Source: Molanna angustata (taxonomy: Eukaryota; Arthropoda; Insecta; Trichoptera; Molannidae). Taken from it: a stretch of DNA of 64,000 nt. A program made the translations under genes and the position numbers. Positions 54,165 through 64,000 of the stretch are shown here, one piece after another. The first letter of the stretch is position 1, and each line of letters starts with the position of its first letter. A model generated the notes under the pieces. It made no database searches, was not told the origin of the DNA, and worked only from the letters and a program-made list of their open reading frames with translations. The stretch is from positions 41,066,647 to 41,130,646 of the forward strand of contig OY754970.1 in assembly GCA_963576475.1 (NCBI GenBank), written 5' to 3'.

Positions 54165-54235
54165 TGCAGAATTCGTACTCACGACCACTGGATTGCTTTG
54201 CCAGCGCGCTAACCACCCTGCCAACACCCATCATT
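54165..54235 (-). mobile_element. tRNA-like SINE head, second family
   Basis: The minus strand has GTTGGCAGGGTGGTTAGCG (box A-like), AATCCAGTGGTCGTGAG and a degraded box B (GTACGAATTC). It relates to 36065-36125 by the phrase AATCCAGTGGTCG. Confidence 0.6.
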
Positions 54236-54471
54236 TTATATGTACCTATTAAATGCTCAAAAATTCAAAATATTTAATTGAAACCCTGTGAAATATTGTA
54301 GTACTTTATTTTTACAATAGTTATGAAACCGTTTTGAAACCGGTCGCATAAAATAGCTCATTCGTGGTAAAAAAATGAAACCAAGTTAAAATTGATCATT
54401 TTTTATTTTTCTAACGTGTCTATCATAACAGCTTGCTCCAAATTTAATTAATACCTACATAGGCCCAGTAT

Positions 54472-55411
54472 TTCAGTCGGTCCTTAGGAGTTTAACTCAA
54501 GTTTAACAAAAATATTGCGTATTTCAGTACCTAATCTTCCCTTAAATACGTCACTAAACGACAAATATTTAACTCAACGTGTCTGGCGGATCGCGTGTCT
54601 TAATCTTGAGTTAAGTATTATTTCTAGTCTTTTTCGCCAGGTGGCGTACTAATCGCCGCACGCTTTAATGTTTTATTTAATTTTATACTACAAATAACTA
54701 TGCATAACAATTATATTCATGATTTATTTTTGTTGTTAAAATAAAAGACTTGATATAGAAGTGGTTCATGTATTAAATATTTATTTTCTTTTTTACATAA
54801 TTATAATGTATTGCCTGACAACAAACGAAATAAACTGTCAGCCATAATGAAACGTCAGGCACGCAACTTTATTTTTGCGATGTTTTTTCATCCCACTTTT
54901 TAAATTGATCCATCCTGTTTCTATATATATAATGTGTATTCTTAAATTGTCTACATAAGACACTATTTTACCATTATCACTTAGTTCCATATCCATCTGT
55001 TAAATGTACATACATTCTGCATTGAAGTACTACGTACGTAGTACATATTCAATGACATTTTTTCACTACAATGTTTGATTTTAATTAAAAAAAACATCGA
55101 TCGGTATAAAAAATTGAAAAAGTAACATGCTGTGTAATGAAACAAATAAAATAATGTGTTGTTATAATAATAAAATAATATTTAGTCACAGCTTCGCGTC
55201 ACGTATCATTTAAGGTTATTACAATTTTGACAGATCACAGATGCGTTATAGACAATAACCATAGAAAAACGTAAAATATATCTATAGTTGAATATTACGT
55301 AACTGACGTTTCATTTTGCACTGAAATACGCGAATGAAATTTAATCTTCCCTAAACTTTTAACTTGGATTACCAAATCCAATGATTTAAGGGCCAACTGA
55401 TATCTCGGGCC
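54472..55411. mobile_element. Inverted-repeat DNA element with ATA target duplication
   Basis: GGCCCAGTATTTCAGT at the left edge faces ACTGATATCTCGGGCC at the right. The inner CCTTAGGAGTTTAACTCAAG corresponds to CTTGGA...TTAAGGG. ATA flanks both sides (54469-54471, 55412-55414). Minus-strand pieces such as MELSDNGKIVSYVDNL and FKKWDEK are seen, but no full transposase. GGCCC ends with a 3-bp A/T duplication suggest a PIF/Harbinger-like element, and this copy is non-autonomous. Confidence 0.65.
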
Positions 55412-55589
55412 ATACTGTGTAAATAGAGATTTTTTTTCTGAATCGTCAAAGGTATTTAAGGGATGTCTGCAAAGCAACATAACATTGTAACAAACTTTTC
55501 TTCCTAATGTTTGTACGTGTGTATGCGTGTGTCTATGCGTTTACATGTATTTATGAATGTAAGTGAATATGTAAATATAAAGATAAATA

Positions 55590-55660
55590 AGGTAATGCAC
55601 ACCCGCATACCTGTCGCTGGTTATCCCGAATTGAGGGATATGCTGTGATGATATGAATAT
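55590..55660 (+). mobile_element. SINE-like dispersed repeat, 3' half
   Basis: GCACACCCGCATACCTGTCG, CTGG, the hairpin ATCCC/GGGAT, and GATATGCTGTGATGATATGAAT. The terminal part closely tracks the RTE-like 3' end (CATGGCGTGATGGTATG). Confidence 0.65.
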
Positions 55661-55694
55661 TCTCCCTTTTATTGGTCCCTTATTGGTCCCTTTT

Positions 55695-55885
55695 TTGCTG
55701 TCCAAAATTAAATACAAAAAGACGATATATACATTTTTTTATGAGATCGAAAACTATTTTCCGTGCAGATTTGTATATTTGCAAATGTAGATTTAAAAAA
55801 AATCATTATAATAATGGAGTTCTTATCGTGGAGGCATGTAATAATATTGTTAATCTTATTTATTTATTTATTTATTTACTCTCAG
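55695..55885 (+). mobile_element. LINE 3' UTR-like repeat, related to 57165-57240
   Basis: AGACGATATATACATTTTTT, ATGAGATCGAAAAC and CGTGCAGATTTGTATATTTGC resemble the start of the 57165-57240 segment. It ends near a TTATTTATTTATTTA run at 55858-55878. A 76-codon frame is chance. Confidence 0.45.
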
Positions 55886-55899
55886 AAAGCTACAGCTGT

Positions 55900-57160
55900 T
55901 AATTATATCATTTACAATTCAGTTTTTAAATTATAACATAGCCAAAAATGCTTTCTTCTATTTACATTTGTGAATGTACAATGTTTGGTTACATACTTAG
56001 TTATGGAAAAAAAATTATACAACAAGTAATATCAATTTAAAAAAAAAAGTCTTCCCTTTTAATCCTTTCCAAAATCCTTTTGATTCAGATCCATGTGTGT
56101 TAATTAGTTTTATAAAATATTTGTTACATTTTCAGGTCTTTATGTGTGTAATTAATTGTCTTATTTAATAATGTATTTTGTAATTGTGACTGTTACCGTT
56201 AAAAAATAAATACCTACATGTAGTAATGCAACCGTATGATGAATACGATGTGACGCATTCACAAAGGCACACGCGGACAGATTTCGGCAGGCACGGATTT
56301 GTATATATCCAATATACCCACCGAAGAGTCGGGCGGACCGCTAAAATCGGGAACAAAAGTAGCTTAGGTCTGAGCCATTTCGATTGTTACAGATTAACCA
56401 ACTAATTTTGTTTTTGAAATGCAGACAAACAGAATATCGGGTATTTCAGCTAACTCAGCCGTATATGCGGGTAGCTGAATTGCATTCGGAGAATTTGAAA
56501 ATGGTCTGGTTGGGGAGACTATTGGTTTACCCATATAACCTGGCCTAGTTACACGTGCAATGGAAACTATGCGGTAATATTGTCATTATACCGGAATATA
56601 ATTACGCTATCGTCAATTTTATCTGCACAATTCTGCAGATTATTACATCAACTCACACTCGATACTAATATTTATAATTTACTAAGCACATATGAATGAC
56701 ACGTGATAATTCCAAAGATTAACTATTGAGTCTATAAAGACATCTTGAATTATTTGGTGGAAGAGTCAAAGCTCTGAACTCCACGCAAAACAATGTATAC
56801 TTTTTTTTTATTAAATTTACAAAATATAAAACAAACTATATTGAAAAAGATGCGCAGTAAGAAAAAACAAATTTCCCTTTACCAGAGTGCAAGCACACGT
56901 GTGCACTTTATATGTTGGTTTTGAGATATACGTGCATTTTATTAATCGATTTTGACAATTTTAAAAATTCCAAACAATTTTTATGACTTGAAGAACAACA
57001 GGTAACTAATTTTTATAACAAAAAAAAAATTAACTTATCTCCAATCATTATGAAAAACCAGTTGTTTAAAATGTAGGTACCTACATGGATTTTTTTTACT
57101 CCAAACCATGGCATTTCCTGAATTCTCTTTATTAAGCCCATTTCTATTTTATAATATAAA
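55900..57160. other. Unassigned; GC-richer patch at 56210-56620
   Basis: 56255-56620 contains unique, less AT-rich sequence with a 63-codon minus frame at 56165-56356 and no known motif. 56790-56960 may be a minus-strand LINE 3' end (T run, then A-rich). The rest is AT-rich. Confidence 0.35.
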
Positions 57161-57164
57161 CAGA

Positions 57165-57676
57165 CGATATAAACAGACGACATTTTTTTATGAGAGAAAC
57201 AACCTGTGATATTTCAGTACGGATTTGCATATTTTCGATTGTTAAATGTTTGTTTTTTATATCTTTTTTGTTTATTTATAATTTACATGACACTGCTATT
57301 TTTTTTTCTATTAATAATACTTTTTTATTTAATTTTAAGGTTGATTTTGAGTCTATATGTACATCTTTTTTTTATGTTTGCATACGTTATTGATTTTTTT
57401 TTTAATTTTTGAATTTAATGTTTTTTTATTTTTGAATTTACTGTTTTGTTTTTTTTATCCTTATGTATATCTTTTTTTTATGTTTGCTTACATCTATTTT
57501 TTTATATTATTTCTTATTTTTTGTCTTATTGTTTATGTAGGTTTAAGTTTTTTTGTTTGCCAAGTGGATACCTATTTGCTTTTTTTATTATATCTATTGT
57601 TATCATTAATATGTGTTTTATCTATGTATGTAAAAGGCATTGTATGCCGTTTAATAATAATAAATAAATAAATAAG
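57165..57676 (+). mobile_element. Jockey-like LINE 3' UTR with (AAAT)n tail
   Basis: The T-rich UTR has internal repeats (CTTTTTTTTATGTTTGC at about 57365 and 57471). AAAGGCATTGTATGCCGTT (57627-57645) forms a GGCAT/ATGCC hairpin just before TAATAATAAATAAATAAA. The matching place in 24797-24815 has AAAGGCTTCTGGCCGT. The hydrophobic frames here are translations of T-rich sequence, not membrane proteins. Confidence 0.65.
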
Positions 57677-57784
57677 TAGGTACATTTTTTTTTAAAAAAA
57701 GTGTCTCCCATATTTTTCAGAACGTAACTTTATTTTGAAAGTTTCGAAATGTAGAATACCTACCCACACAATAGATTTTTATTA

Positions 57785-58085
57785 TAATATACTAGATGGA
57801 GTACTCCGTGTAAAAAAATGAGTCATGAAATATCGCGCGTTTGACGTTTTGGTTGGCAACATATTTCAGTTTTCCTTACATTTCAACACATCATAGATAA
57901 CTGTTCTCTAAATATTAATAAACAAGGTGTTTTTTTCGACAAATAAAGTCGAAAACAATTCACATGAGTCGTTATTATCAATAGAAAAACGATGTTATCT
58001 GCCAACCAAAACATCAAAAATCCCCCAGAAAAATGCCTCACTTCGATTCATACAAAATTTGCTAACTACGTCATCTAGTATATTA
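57785..58085. mobile_element. 301-bp MITE with subterminal inverted repeats
   Basis: TAATATACTAGATG and CATCTAGTATATTA are the ends. Internally GACGTTTTGGTTGGCA (57841-57856 region) faces TGCCAACCAAAACATC (58000-58015 region). There is no coding sequence. TA-rich ends suggest a Tc1/mariner-type target. Confidence 0.75.
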
Positions 58086-58216
58086 CAGTAAACTTCTCCC
58101 GACACAGGACATTCCTAGTGGGAGAGGCTAACGATAATATGAAATATTTTTTGTTTTATTTATAATGATGTTATCATTGCTATCTTTCTGTTATGATCAA
58201 ATAAATAAATAAATAT
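58086..58216 (+). mobile_element. LINE 3' end with hairpin H5 and (AAAT)n tail
   Basis: CTTCTCC, CGA bulge, CAC, AGG, loop ACATT, CCT, single A, GTG, GGAGAGG lies at 58093-58127. The tail AAATAAATAAATAAAT is at 58199-58214. The hairpin matches H1, H3 and H4 in its inner part with a different outer stem. The MITE 57785-58085 abuts it. Confidence 0.72.
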
Positions 58217-58219
58217 TTA

Positions 58220-58500
58220 TGACCTACATACAACATGAAAGTTTTGAAAATAACTGTTGTTTATGGTAAACTAATCAGCTTCATTTTAATGTGGGTAGGT
58301 ACCATTCACACAATATGATATCAATATGAAGTAGACCTTCAGCTCTGGTATTTTCCAGTGAAACCGGGTTCAAATTTCAAACTAACAGCTAAAGTTATAG
58401 ATCTACATAAATAATACAAAACCGAACTATGACGATTGATTTTAATACAAGAACAAAGATACATAAAATGTAAAATGATCTAAACCTATTTTCTGTCAAA
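58220..58500. other. Unassigned
   Basis: AT-rich; nothing recognised. Confidence 0.5.
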
Positions 58501-58507
58501 CAAAATA

Positions 58508-59035
58508 TACATACATACATACCATCACGCCATGTCCCTTGCGGGGTAGGCAGAGAGAACCGAACGCCACATTTTTCTATTCATGTATCGTCTCATACAT
58601 GTTCGTCTGTTGCTCACACTTTTAACATTTCCGTCTTTCAGAATATCGTTCACATGGTCGTTCCATCCCTTTCTTGGGCGTCCCCGACCTCTCATTCCAT
58701 TCCTTTTCGTTCTGTATATTTTCTTCGTCAGGCGCTCCTCATTCATTCTCCCCATGTGACCAAACCATCTCAATGTGTTTACCTTCATTCTCGTAATGAC
58801 ATCTTTCTTCAACTTACATTCTTTCCTTATGTCCTCATTTCTTACCCTGTCATACATCGTTCTATTGCAAATTCTTCTTAACGAACTCATTTCAACTGCA
58901 TTTATTCTGCTTTCATGCGTCTTCTGCCATGTCCAGGATTCACTTGCATACGTCAAGGTCGCCACTACGATGGCGTTATGAATGGCAACTTTGGCATCCT
59001 TTGATATGTTGCGGTCATTCATAATTGGTCTACAA
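58508..59035 (-). mobile_element. RTE-like LINE family, best copy
   Basis: The minus frame 59022-58525 (165 codons) reads AIVVATLTYASESWTWQKTH, ESRINAVEMSSLRRICNRTM, IRKECKLKKDVITRMKVNTL, RWFGHMGRMNEERLTKKIY, GRGRPRKGWNDHVNDILK and SAYPARDMA. The 3' terminus has CCCC/GGG, CATGGCGTGATGGTATG and (GTAT)n (58505-58520). It is the most intact member here, and the reference for the copies at 2870, 22235, 49812 and 61895. The polyprotein would also need an endonuclease and reverse transcriptase upstream; none is present. Confidence 0.88.
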
Positions 59036-59039
59036 ACAA

Positions 59040-59780
59040 AATATAACCTTCATGATTTCATTTTTATACATAAAATGCTTCATTGCATGATACAAAAAAA
59101 CGTCTCAAAAGCAAAATTGAGAAGATCGGACAAACGAAATTAAGTCTCAACGCAGAATCCTCTAATGTATTATTGGCTTAAATTATATGAAAGCATGTAC
59201 CTACCCGATTGAAAAAAATCTTTTTTGCAGCATAACAATGTTTGTTTGCACATTTATTTGTAATAAAACTCGTCTTTTGAAATTGAAGTTGTGAGGCCTT
59301 CCCCGTGTGCAATCAGCTCAAGATAGTAAAACCTCTTTTCATATTCCAATATTCTTATCTTGCCTTATGTGGGACGTAATCGCAAATTGCATCGTACGTG
59401 GAAAATCGGCGGAGCAAGTTGCTCAAAGACCATAAAATTGCAAGTTGCCCGAAATGTGGGCGGGGTGCGGGAGAAGTAAAACTTTATTCGCAGACTTGGC
59501 TGCTGGGACAGTTTTGGGGGACGGAATAGAACCGGAAAGGTTCGGGATATGGACCGTTTCAGGTACTGATGGTCTGACCGACTTTATCGCAGTTTTCACC
59601 TGAGAATATTGCGAAAACGCTATGCCGTGCAAACTATGTGTTCTCTCTACGACGATCTTTACTTGAACCTGGCTGGATTGTGAATTCGAATGTCAAAGTT
59701 TTTTTGTAAAAAAAAATCATATCAAAATATTTTTTTATATTATTTTACTGTTGTATTGTTATTGTAAATATAAAAACCTT
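59040..59780. other. Unassigned; GC-rich unique patch 59280-59690
   Basis: 59390-59620 is clearly GC-richer than its surroundings, with no repeat partner in the window. A 69-codon minus frame (59423-59632) lies in it, without recognised motif. It could be a conserved intronic element or an unrecognised exon. Confidence 0.35.
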
Positions 59781-59784
59781 TTCA

Positions 59785-60440
59785 TTTTTTTTTTTTTATT
59801 TGCTGGTAAATTTACAGAATGTATTACATAACATTGTTCACATAATCTTTAAAACATAAAAATACATTCCAACTAAGAATTTACTTGTGAAATATTACAA
59901 ATTTAAATGCTTGATAGAAAAAAGTATTAACATATAAAATAAATTAAACTATGATGACAGAGAAAGTAACAATAACAATAAATTAATTGACAATAATATG
60001 AACGAGAAGAAATAAATACATTAATAATATAGAGAACAAATCTTAAAACATTGAGTTATAAAATAGGTAGAAAAATCGAGATGCACAATATTTCAAGACA
60101 AACGTCATGAATTTCATCAAATATAGAATAAACGAAAAAGAAAAATAAATATCAATGTTAAGTTGAAGTTAAAATTCATTTCATTGCCTGAACTGAGGAT
60201 CTGTTTGATTTTACTTAGATAATATGGTTCGTATTTAATGTCAATATTATTAAATGTTTTATTATATATAGATAGTGTCCTGTTTAAAACAGAGTCTTTA
60301 ACGTATGTCGTGTTAATATTTTTTATATGAAATGTGTTTGTTGAGCGGGTGGATCGCGATGGAACGTGTAAGGCGATCAAAGAAAGAATGTAAGGTGAGT
60401 CTATTTTGTTGTGTAATATATTTTGAAGCAACATACATAA
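59785..60440 (-). mobile_element. Jockey-like LINE 3' end
   Basis: Poly(T) at 59788-59800 is the minus-strand tail. A minus frame 60434-60117 reads SPYILSLIALHVPSRSTRST and YNKTFNNIDI, matching the 'RSTR...' C-terminal wording at about residues 285-290 of the frame in 23352-24431. The 3' UTR lies between. It is 5'-truncated. Confidence 0.7.
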
Positions 60441-60444
60441 TATG

Positions 60445-61890
60445 TTTTTTTCATGTCGGGAGTCTATAATAGTTGAAAAGCATTTTTTTAATATCTCACG
60501 AACTATAATATCTATGAACCAAAAATAAATAGAACTTTATACAATTGGATTGAAAGGGAACTAAATAAAAAGGCATATTGGTTTACGTTTAATATATTAT
60601 GATTATTATTGAAAATATTTACGAAATCCAACCCTGAAATAAAATTTTTAGAGTTTTCACTAAGATAAAGATAAATCTTTAGTATCAAAAAATGAACAAT
60701 CGCACATTTGAATGCATAATATATTTAGCTAAGAGCATTTAAAATAGTTCAAAGACTTTTGTCAAAGATTCATTTCAACACTCTTTATTCTAGATTGCAG
60801 ATGAGAGAGAGAGAGGTCACCTGAGAAATAAAATTATTTCCTCTTTCATTTCGAGAGTTTTACAAAGTTTTAGTTTTCAGAGAACATTATCCATATTCAT
60901 TTTGTGCTCTCTTATTTGCTTTCTTCTATCTACCATCTTTTCAATTCCAGACCATTTGTTATAATTATTTTACATATATAATTATGTTCAATTGAATAAT
61001 TTTATCACAAAACAATATTTTAACCTATGAATTAATACTAATTTTTACCACAAACCACTTTGAATGATCGAATAAAAAATAAATATGAATTGAATATAAT
61101 ACTACGACGAATAAGACATTGGTAAATTCTCAGATCTTTCGCTGTACACAGCTGCTATCTTTTTAGGATACATCATTATACTTTATTATTAAGACTACAG
61201 CCACGCAATGGGCATAGTCTTTTTGAAAAAGTGCATGAATTTATTTTTTTCAATTTTTAAGCATTTTCAATTTTATTAATTCTAATGCCTAGTTAAATGA
61301 GCTTCAACGTATTATAAAAAAAATAAAGAAAGCTAATATAAAGTAAGGCGCAGGGTATAACAATGAAGGTGGGTCAAATGCTACGTAAAATAATATGGTT
61401 TGTTAGATTTTACAAAAAAAATAAAAACATTGTTTAAAACGTATCGGACCAGTGTTAAGATTAATGAAATACTTATCACTAAATTAATTTCAAAGACAAA
61501 TATGTATTTTTTTTGGAGACATAACTTTAGAGTCCGGCGTAATGAGCATTCAAAAAGTAGTTATAATCTATCTCGTCGCCTTAGTGTATTAGTCTTATCA
61601 AAGTTGATTAATTTAATATACCTACAACGAATTTTCACACCTATTTTAACAGGACGATTGATGGATCGATTCGCCCTGTAAAGTTATCGCTGCTATTAAA
61701 CTCCTCAACGGACAACTCTTGATGATGAAACTTCAAAGCAAATTTCAAACTCTCTGAAGATGGTCACTAGATGACCGATTGTAATCAGTATCGCTAAATT
61801 ATAGTGAAAATTAGTACAGCATGTTTTTCTTTTAGTAAAACGATTTTTAATTTTAGCAAACAACGTATTTCATCAAATCATACATAATAT
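60445..61890. other. Unassigned
   Basis: A plus frame of 93 codons at 61400-61681 has a basic, protein-like composition (KLISKTNMYFFWRHNFRV) but no family I can name. The rest is AT-rich with a GAGAGAGAG patch at about 60806. Confidence 0.3.
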
Positions 61891-61894
61891 CAAG

Positions 61895-62410
61895 AGGTAG
61901 GCAGAGAGAACCGAACACCACATTTTTCTGTCTCGACACACATTCATCACTTCGTCTCATACATGTACGTCTGTTGTTAACGCTGCTTACATTTCCGTCT
62001 TTCAGAATAAAGTTTACATGGTCGTGCCATCCTTCTCTTGGGCGCCCTCGACCTCTTATTCCGTTCCTGCCAGCTTTGTATATTTTCTTCGTCAGGCGTT
62101 CTTCATTCATTCTTCCAACTCAACATATTTTTTCATCTTGAATTTTTTCCTTGTGTCCTCATTTCCAACTCTGCCATACATCGTTATATTACAAATTCTC
62201 CTTAGCTATCTCATTTCAACTGCATTTATTCTGCTTTCGTGCGACTTCTGCCATGTCCAAGTTTCACTTGCATACTTCAAGGTTGGCAGGAATGGCAACT
62301 TTGGCATCTTTGATATTTTCATTCATAACTGATCTTAGTGCTCCGTTCACTTTGTTTCCTACCATAAATCGTCTTTCGATATCGTTATTTCTTAAAATCA
62401 ATCTCTTAAA
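61895..62410 (-). mobile_element. RTE-like LINE family, diverged copy
   Basis: The minus strand encodes MNEERLTKKIYKAGRNGIRG, RGRPREGWHDHV and NRRTCMRR in one frame (62110-61940). The upstream 62120-62410 part preserves SYLR..C..TMY-like and MNEN/DAKVAIPA pieces in other frames. The CCCC/GGG and (GTAT)n terminus is deleted. It ends near 61896. Confidence 0.75.
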
Positions 62411-62414
62411 AGGA

Positions 62415-62710
62415 AACATATTGCACACAATGAATTTCTTACGCATGCCTCGCGCCGTATCCTTTTTATATCCTCTTTAGAGCCCATACTACAATACCGA
62501 TTGACTTCATATTAATACTACATATATAAAATTTAAAATGCACAGACTTCCCTTGATTTTTCCTTTATTTATTTATTTAAAAATTCTTGTTTACAAGTAT
62601 AATAATATCTGATGTAGGTACAATATAAGTTGATACAGTAGTAAATAATATATTATTTTATTTACAACTGTATAAACTTATATTTTATATAGCAATATAA
62701 TTAATTTAAA
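62415..62710. other. Possible LINE tail, otherwise nothing
   Basis: A TTATTTATTTATTTA run at 62564-62579 may be a minus-strand retroelement tail. No coding motif is seen. Confidence 0.35.
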
Positions 62711-62712
62711 CG

Positions 62713-62895
62713 TTAACAGTGTTATTTATAAAAATGAATTTGGTTCAATTGAACCCGGTTCAAAGTCTTATTCTGAAATTCAAATATTCTCATACAAGAA
62801 TTATTTATTCTTATATGAGAATATTTGAATTTCAGAATCATACTTTGAACCGGGTTCAATTGAACCAAATTTATTTTTATAAATAACACTGTTAA
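62713..62895. mobile_element. piggyBac-type MITE, 175 bp, TTAA duplications
   Basis: TTAA lies at 62713-62716 and 62892-62895. Between, CAGTGTTATTTATAAA starts arms of about 78 bases that pair with few mismatches around a 19-base centre. TTAA duplication is the signature of piggyBac transposases, so a non-autonomous derivative is likely. There is no coding sequence. Confidence 0.8.
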
Positions 62896-62899
62896 AGTT

Positions 62900-63986
62900 T
62901 AAGTCATCAGTGTATATATATTTATTTTAATTGGTGGATTATGCTACTCTACTAGGCTATGCCTGTACCAGAGTAGCGTTATATAAATCATTTCTATTAT
63001 TTTTTATTCGTCATAGTGTAAGTTACTTTTTCATTAGGTTTAGTGGTAGGTTAAAGTGAGACAGAAGTGCAAGTGTACGTATTAGTGCAGTATTAAATAT
63101 TTCTTGATGTAAAAAGTTATCAATATCAATTATGTAGTTATATTCAATAAATTTTCAGTTCCTTAACCAGTTGTTTTCTATAGTTTTCAATTTTATATGT
63201 GAGTAGGTTCTTATGGATGGAATGTCAGTTTTAAAGAAGTTAAATATTTTAGGCCCTATGTGCGCGTAATTTTTGGTGACCATGTGATATATTCTATATT
63301 TTCATTGTGTCCTCTCCACAGCCCAAAGTGTATTTCCTTTATACAGTCTTAGTTCTGTATGATGTCAAACTCTCCCGGCCAGATCCAGCCGTGACTTTTG
63401 TTTGACTCTCTCAATTCCGTCCATTATGTTAAACAAGGAATAACTTTTCCCAGATTAAACATTGCACAGCGTACTATTTATTATGTGTAGTGGACGAACC
63501 ACCCCGATGCAGTATAGGCTACTTCTGCCACCGGTTGGGGTAGAGAATGTGTATGGGTAGGGGTTGGTAGGTATGTGTATGTAGATAGGGGATGGTACCG
63601 CACCACGGATGGCTGGTTGCGAATGTCCCACCAGCTAACCTGACTTCCAATATTCGGTTTTATGCCATCAGTGCACTTTTGGGGTCCTGTTTCGAATCGG
63701 CCGACCCATTACACTCCAACGGGGGAAATAAGAATATAGATTATACTAGTAAAATGGCAAACTTGGGATTTTAGCTTTGATATTTATTATTTATAAAATG
63801 TTTTTTTTTATAAAAAGGACAGCACATAGTACGAGCATACAACTATTAAAAGAAAACAAACAAAAATTCAAATATAACCATGTAAGTACCTCTCACCAAC
63901 TAATACCAAATTAAAAAAAAAATTGATTTGGTGTGGCTGCGCACATGAGAAAGAGTAACATGCGTAAGAATCTGTATGTGTGTGTG
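62900..63986. other. Unassigned; GC-richer 63340-63770
   Basis: 63300-63770 has unique, less AT-rich sequence with GGGGTAG and GTATGTGTATG runs and a 60-codon plus frame (63592-63774) of no known family. It could be an unrecognised element. The remainder is AT-rich. Confidence 0.3.
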
Positions 63987-64000
63987 TGAGAGAGAGAGAG
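63987..64000. repeat. (GA)n microsatellite at the window edge
   Basis: GAGAGAGAGAGAG follows a short GT run at 63975-63986 and continues past the end of the window. Confidence 0.7.

Noticed and set aside
57190..57671. Hydrophobic open frames that look like membrane proteins
   Set aside because: Several overlapping frames arise from one T-rich LINE 3' UTR. Phenylalanine- and leucine-rich readings are expected from poly(T).

Overview
This is animal nuclear DNA, almost certainly from an insect and most likely a moth or butterfly (inference). It is AT-rich and nearly free of long open frames. It is full of short TAGGTACCTA-type runs and of 5'-truncated non-LTR retrotransposons of RTE-like and Jockey/CR1-like types. 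It also holds tRNA-derived SINEs, short inverted-repeat DNA elements, Penelope-like remnants and minisatellites. Nothing looks bacterial, and there is no operon, CRISPR array or intact viral gene.

Only one host coding feature is convincing: an 82-bp internal exon on the minus strand at 27589-27670, with good acceptor and donor sites. It encodes the middle of an RNA-recognition motif of the Musashi family, closest to insect Rbp6. The rest of the window is best read as the large introns on either side of that exon. A GC-rich island at about 40545-40962, open on both strands, is the only other serious candidate for host function.

Layout. 1-6 kb: an RTE insertion with target-site duplications, a perfect 29-bp minisatellite, and RTE and SINE fragments. 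6-11 kb: tRNA-like fragments, then a composite decaying satellite built on CTT-rich units. 11-20 kb: LINE tails and a cluster of Penelope-like remnants that carry hammerhead-ribozyme-like sequences, two of them in large inverted repeats. 16.9-21.7 kb: a 675-bp element present twice, one copy bracketed by 121-bp perfect direct repeats. 23-26.8 kb: a Jockey-like reverse transcriptase remnant, another LINE 3' end, and a 44-bp GC-rich minisatellite. 27.6 kb: the Rbp6 exon. 28.5-39.9 kb: LINEs, an (AAAT)n tract, MITEs, a decaying 32-bp minisatellite, and a SINE-seeded satellite. 41-53 kb: nested insertions, including a LINE interrupted by an inverted-repeat DNA element that is itself interrupted by another LINE, and a MITE split by a 1.7-kb block. 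53-64 kb: further RTE copies, MITEs (one with TTAA target duplications), a second DNA element, and GC-richer unassigned sequence.

The most interesting signals are RNA structures rather than proteins. (1) Several loci share a hammerhead-like architecture whose stem II changes sequence while staying paired; two of them lie next to GIY-YIG endonuclease remnants of Penelope type. (2) LINE 3' ends share a hairpin with a conserved bulge and compensatory stem changes. (3) A short SINE-like family appears to share its 3' terminus with the RTE family in the same window, which suggests it is mobilised by that family.
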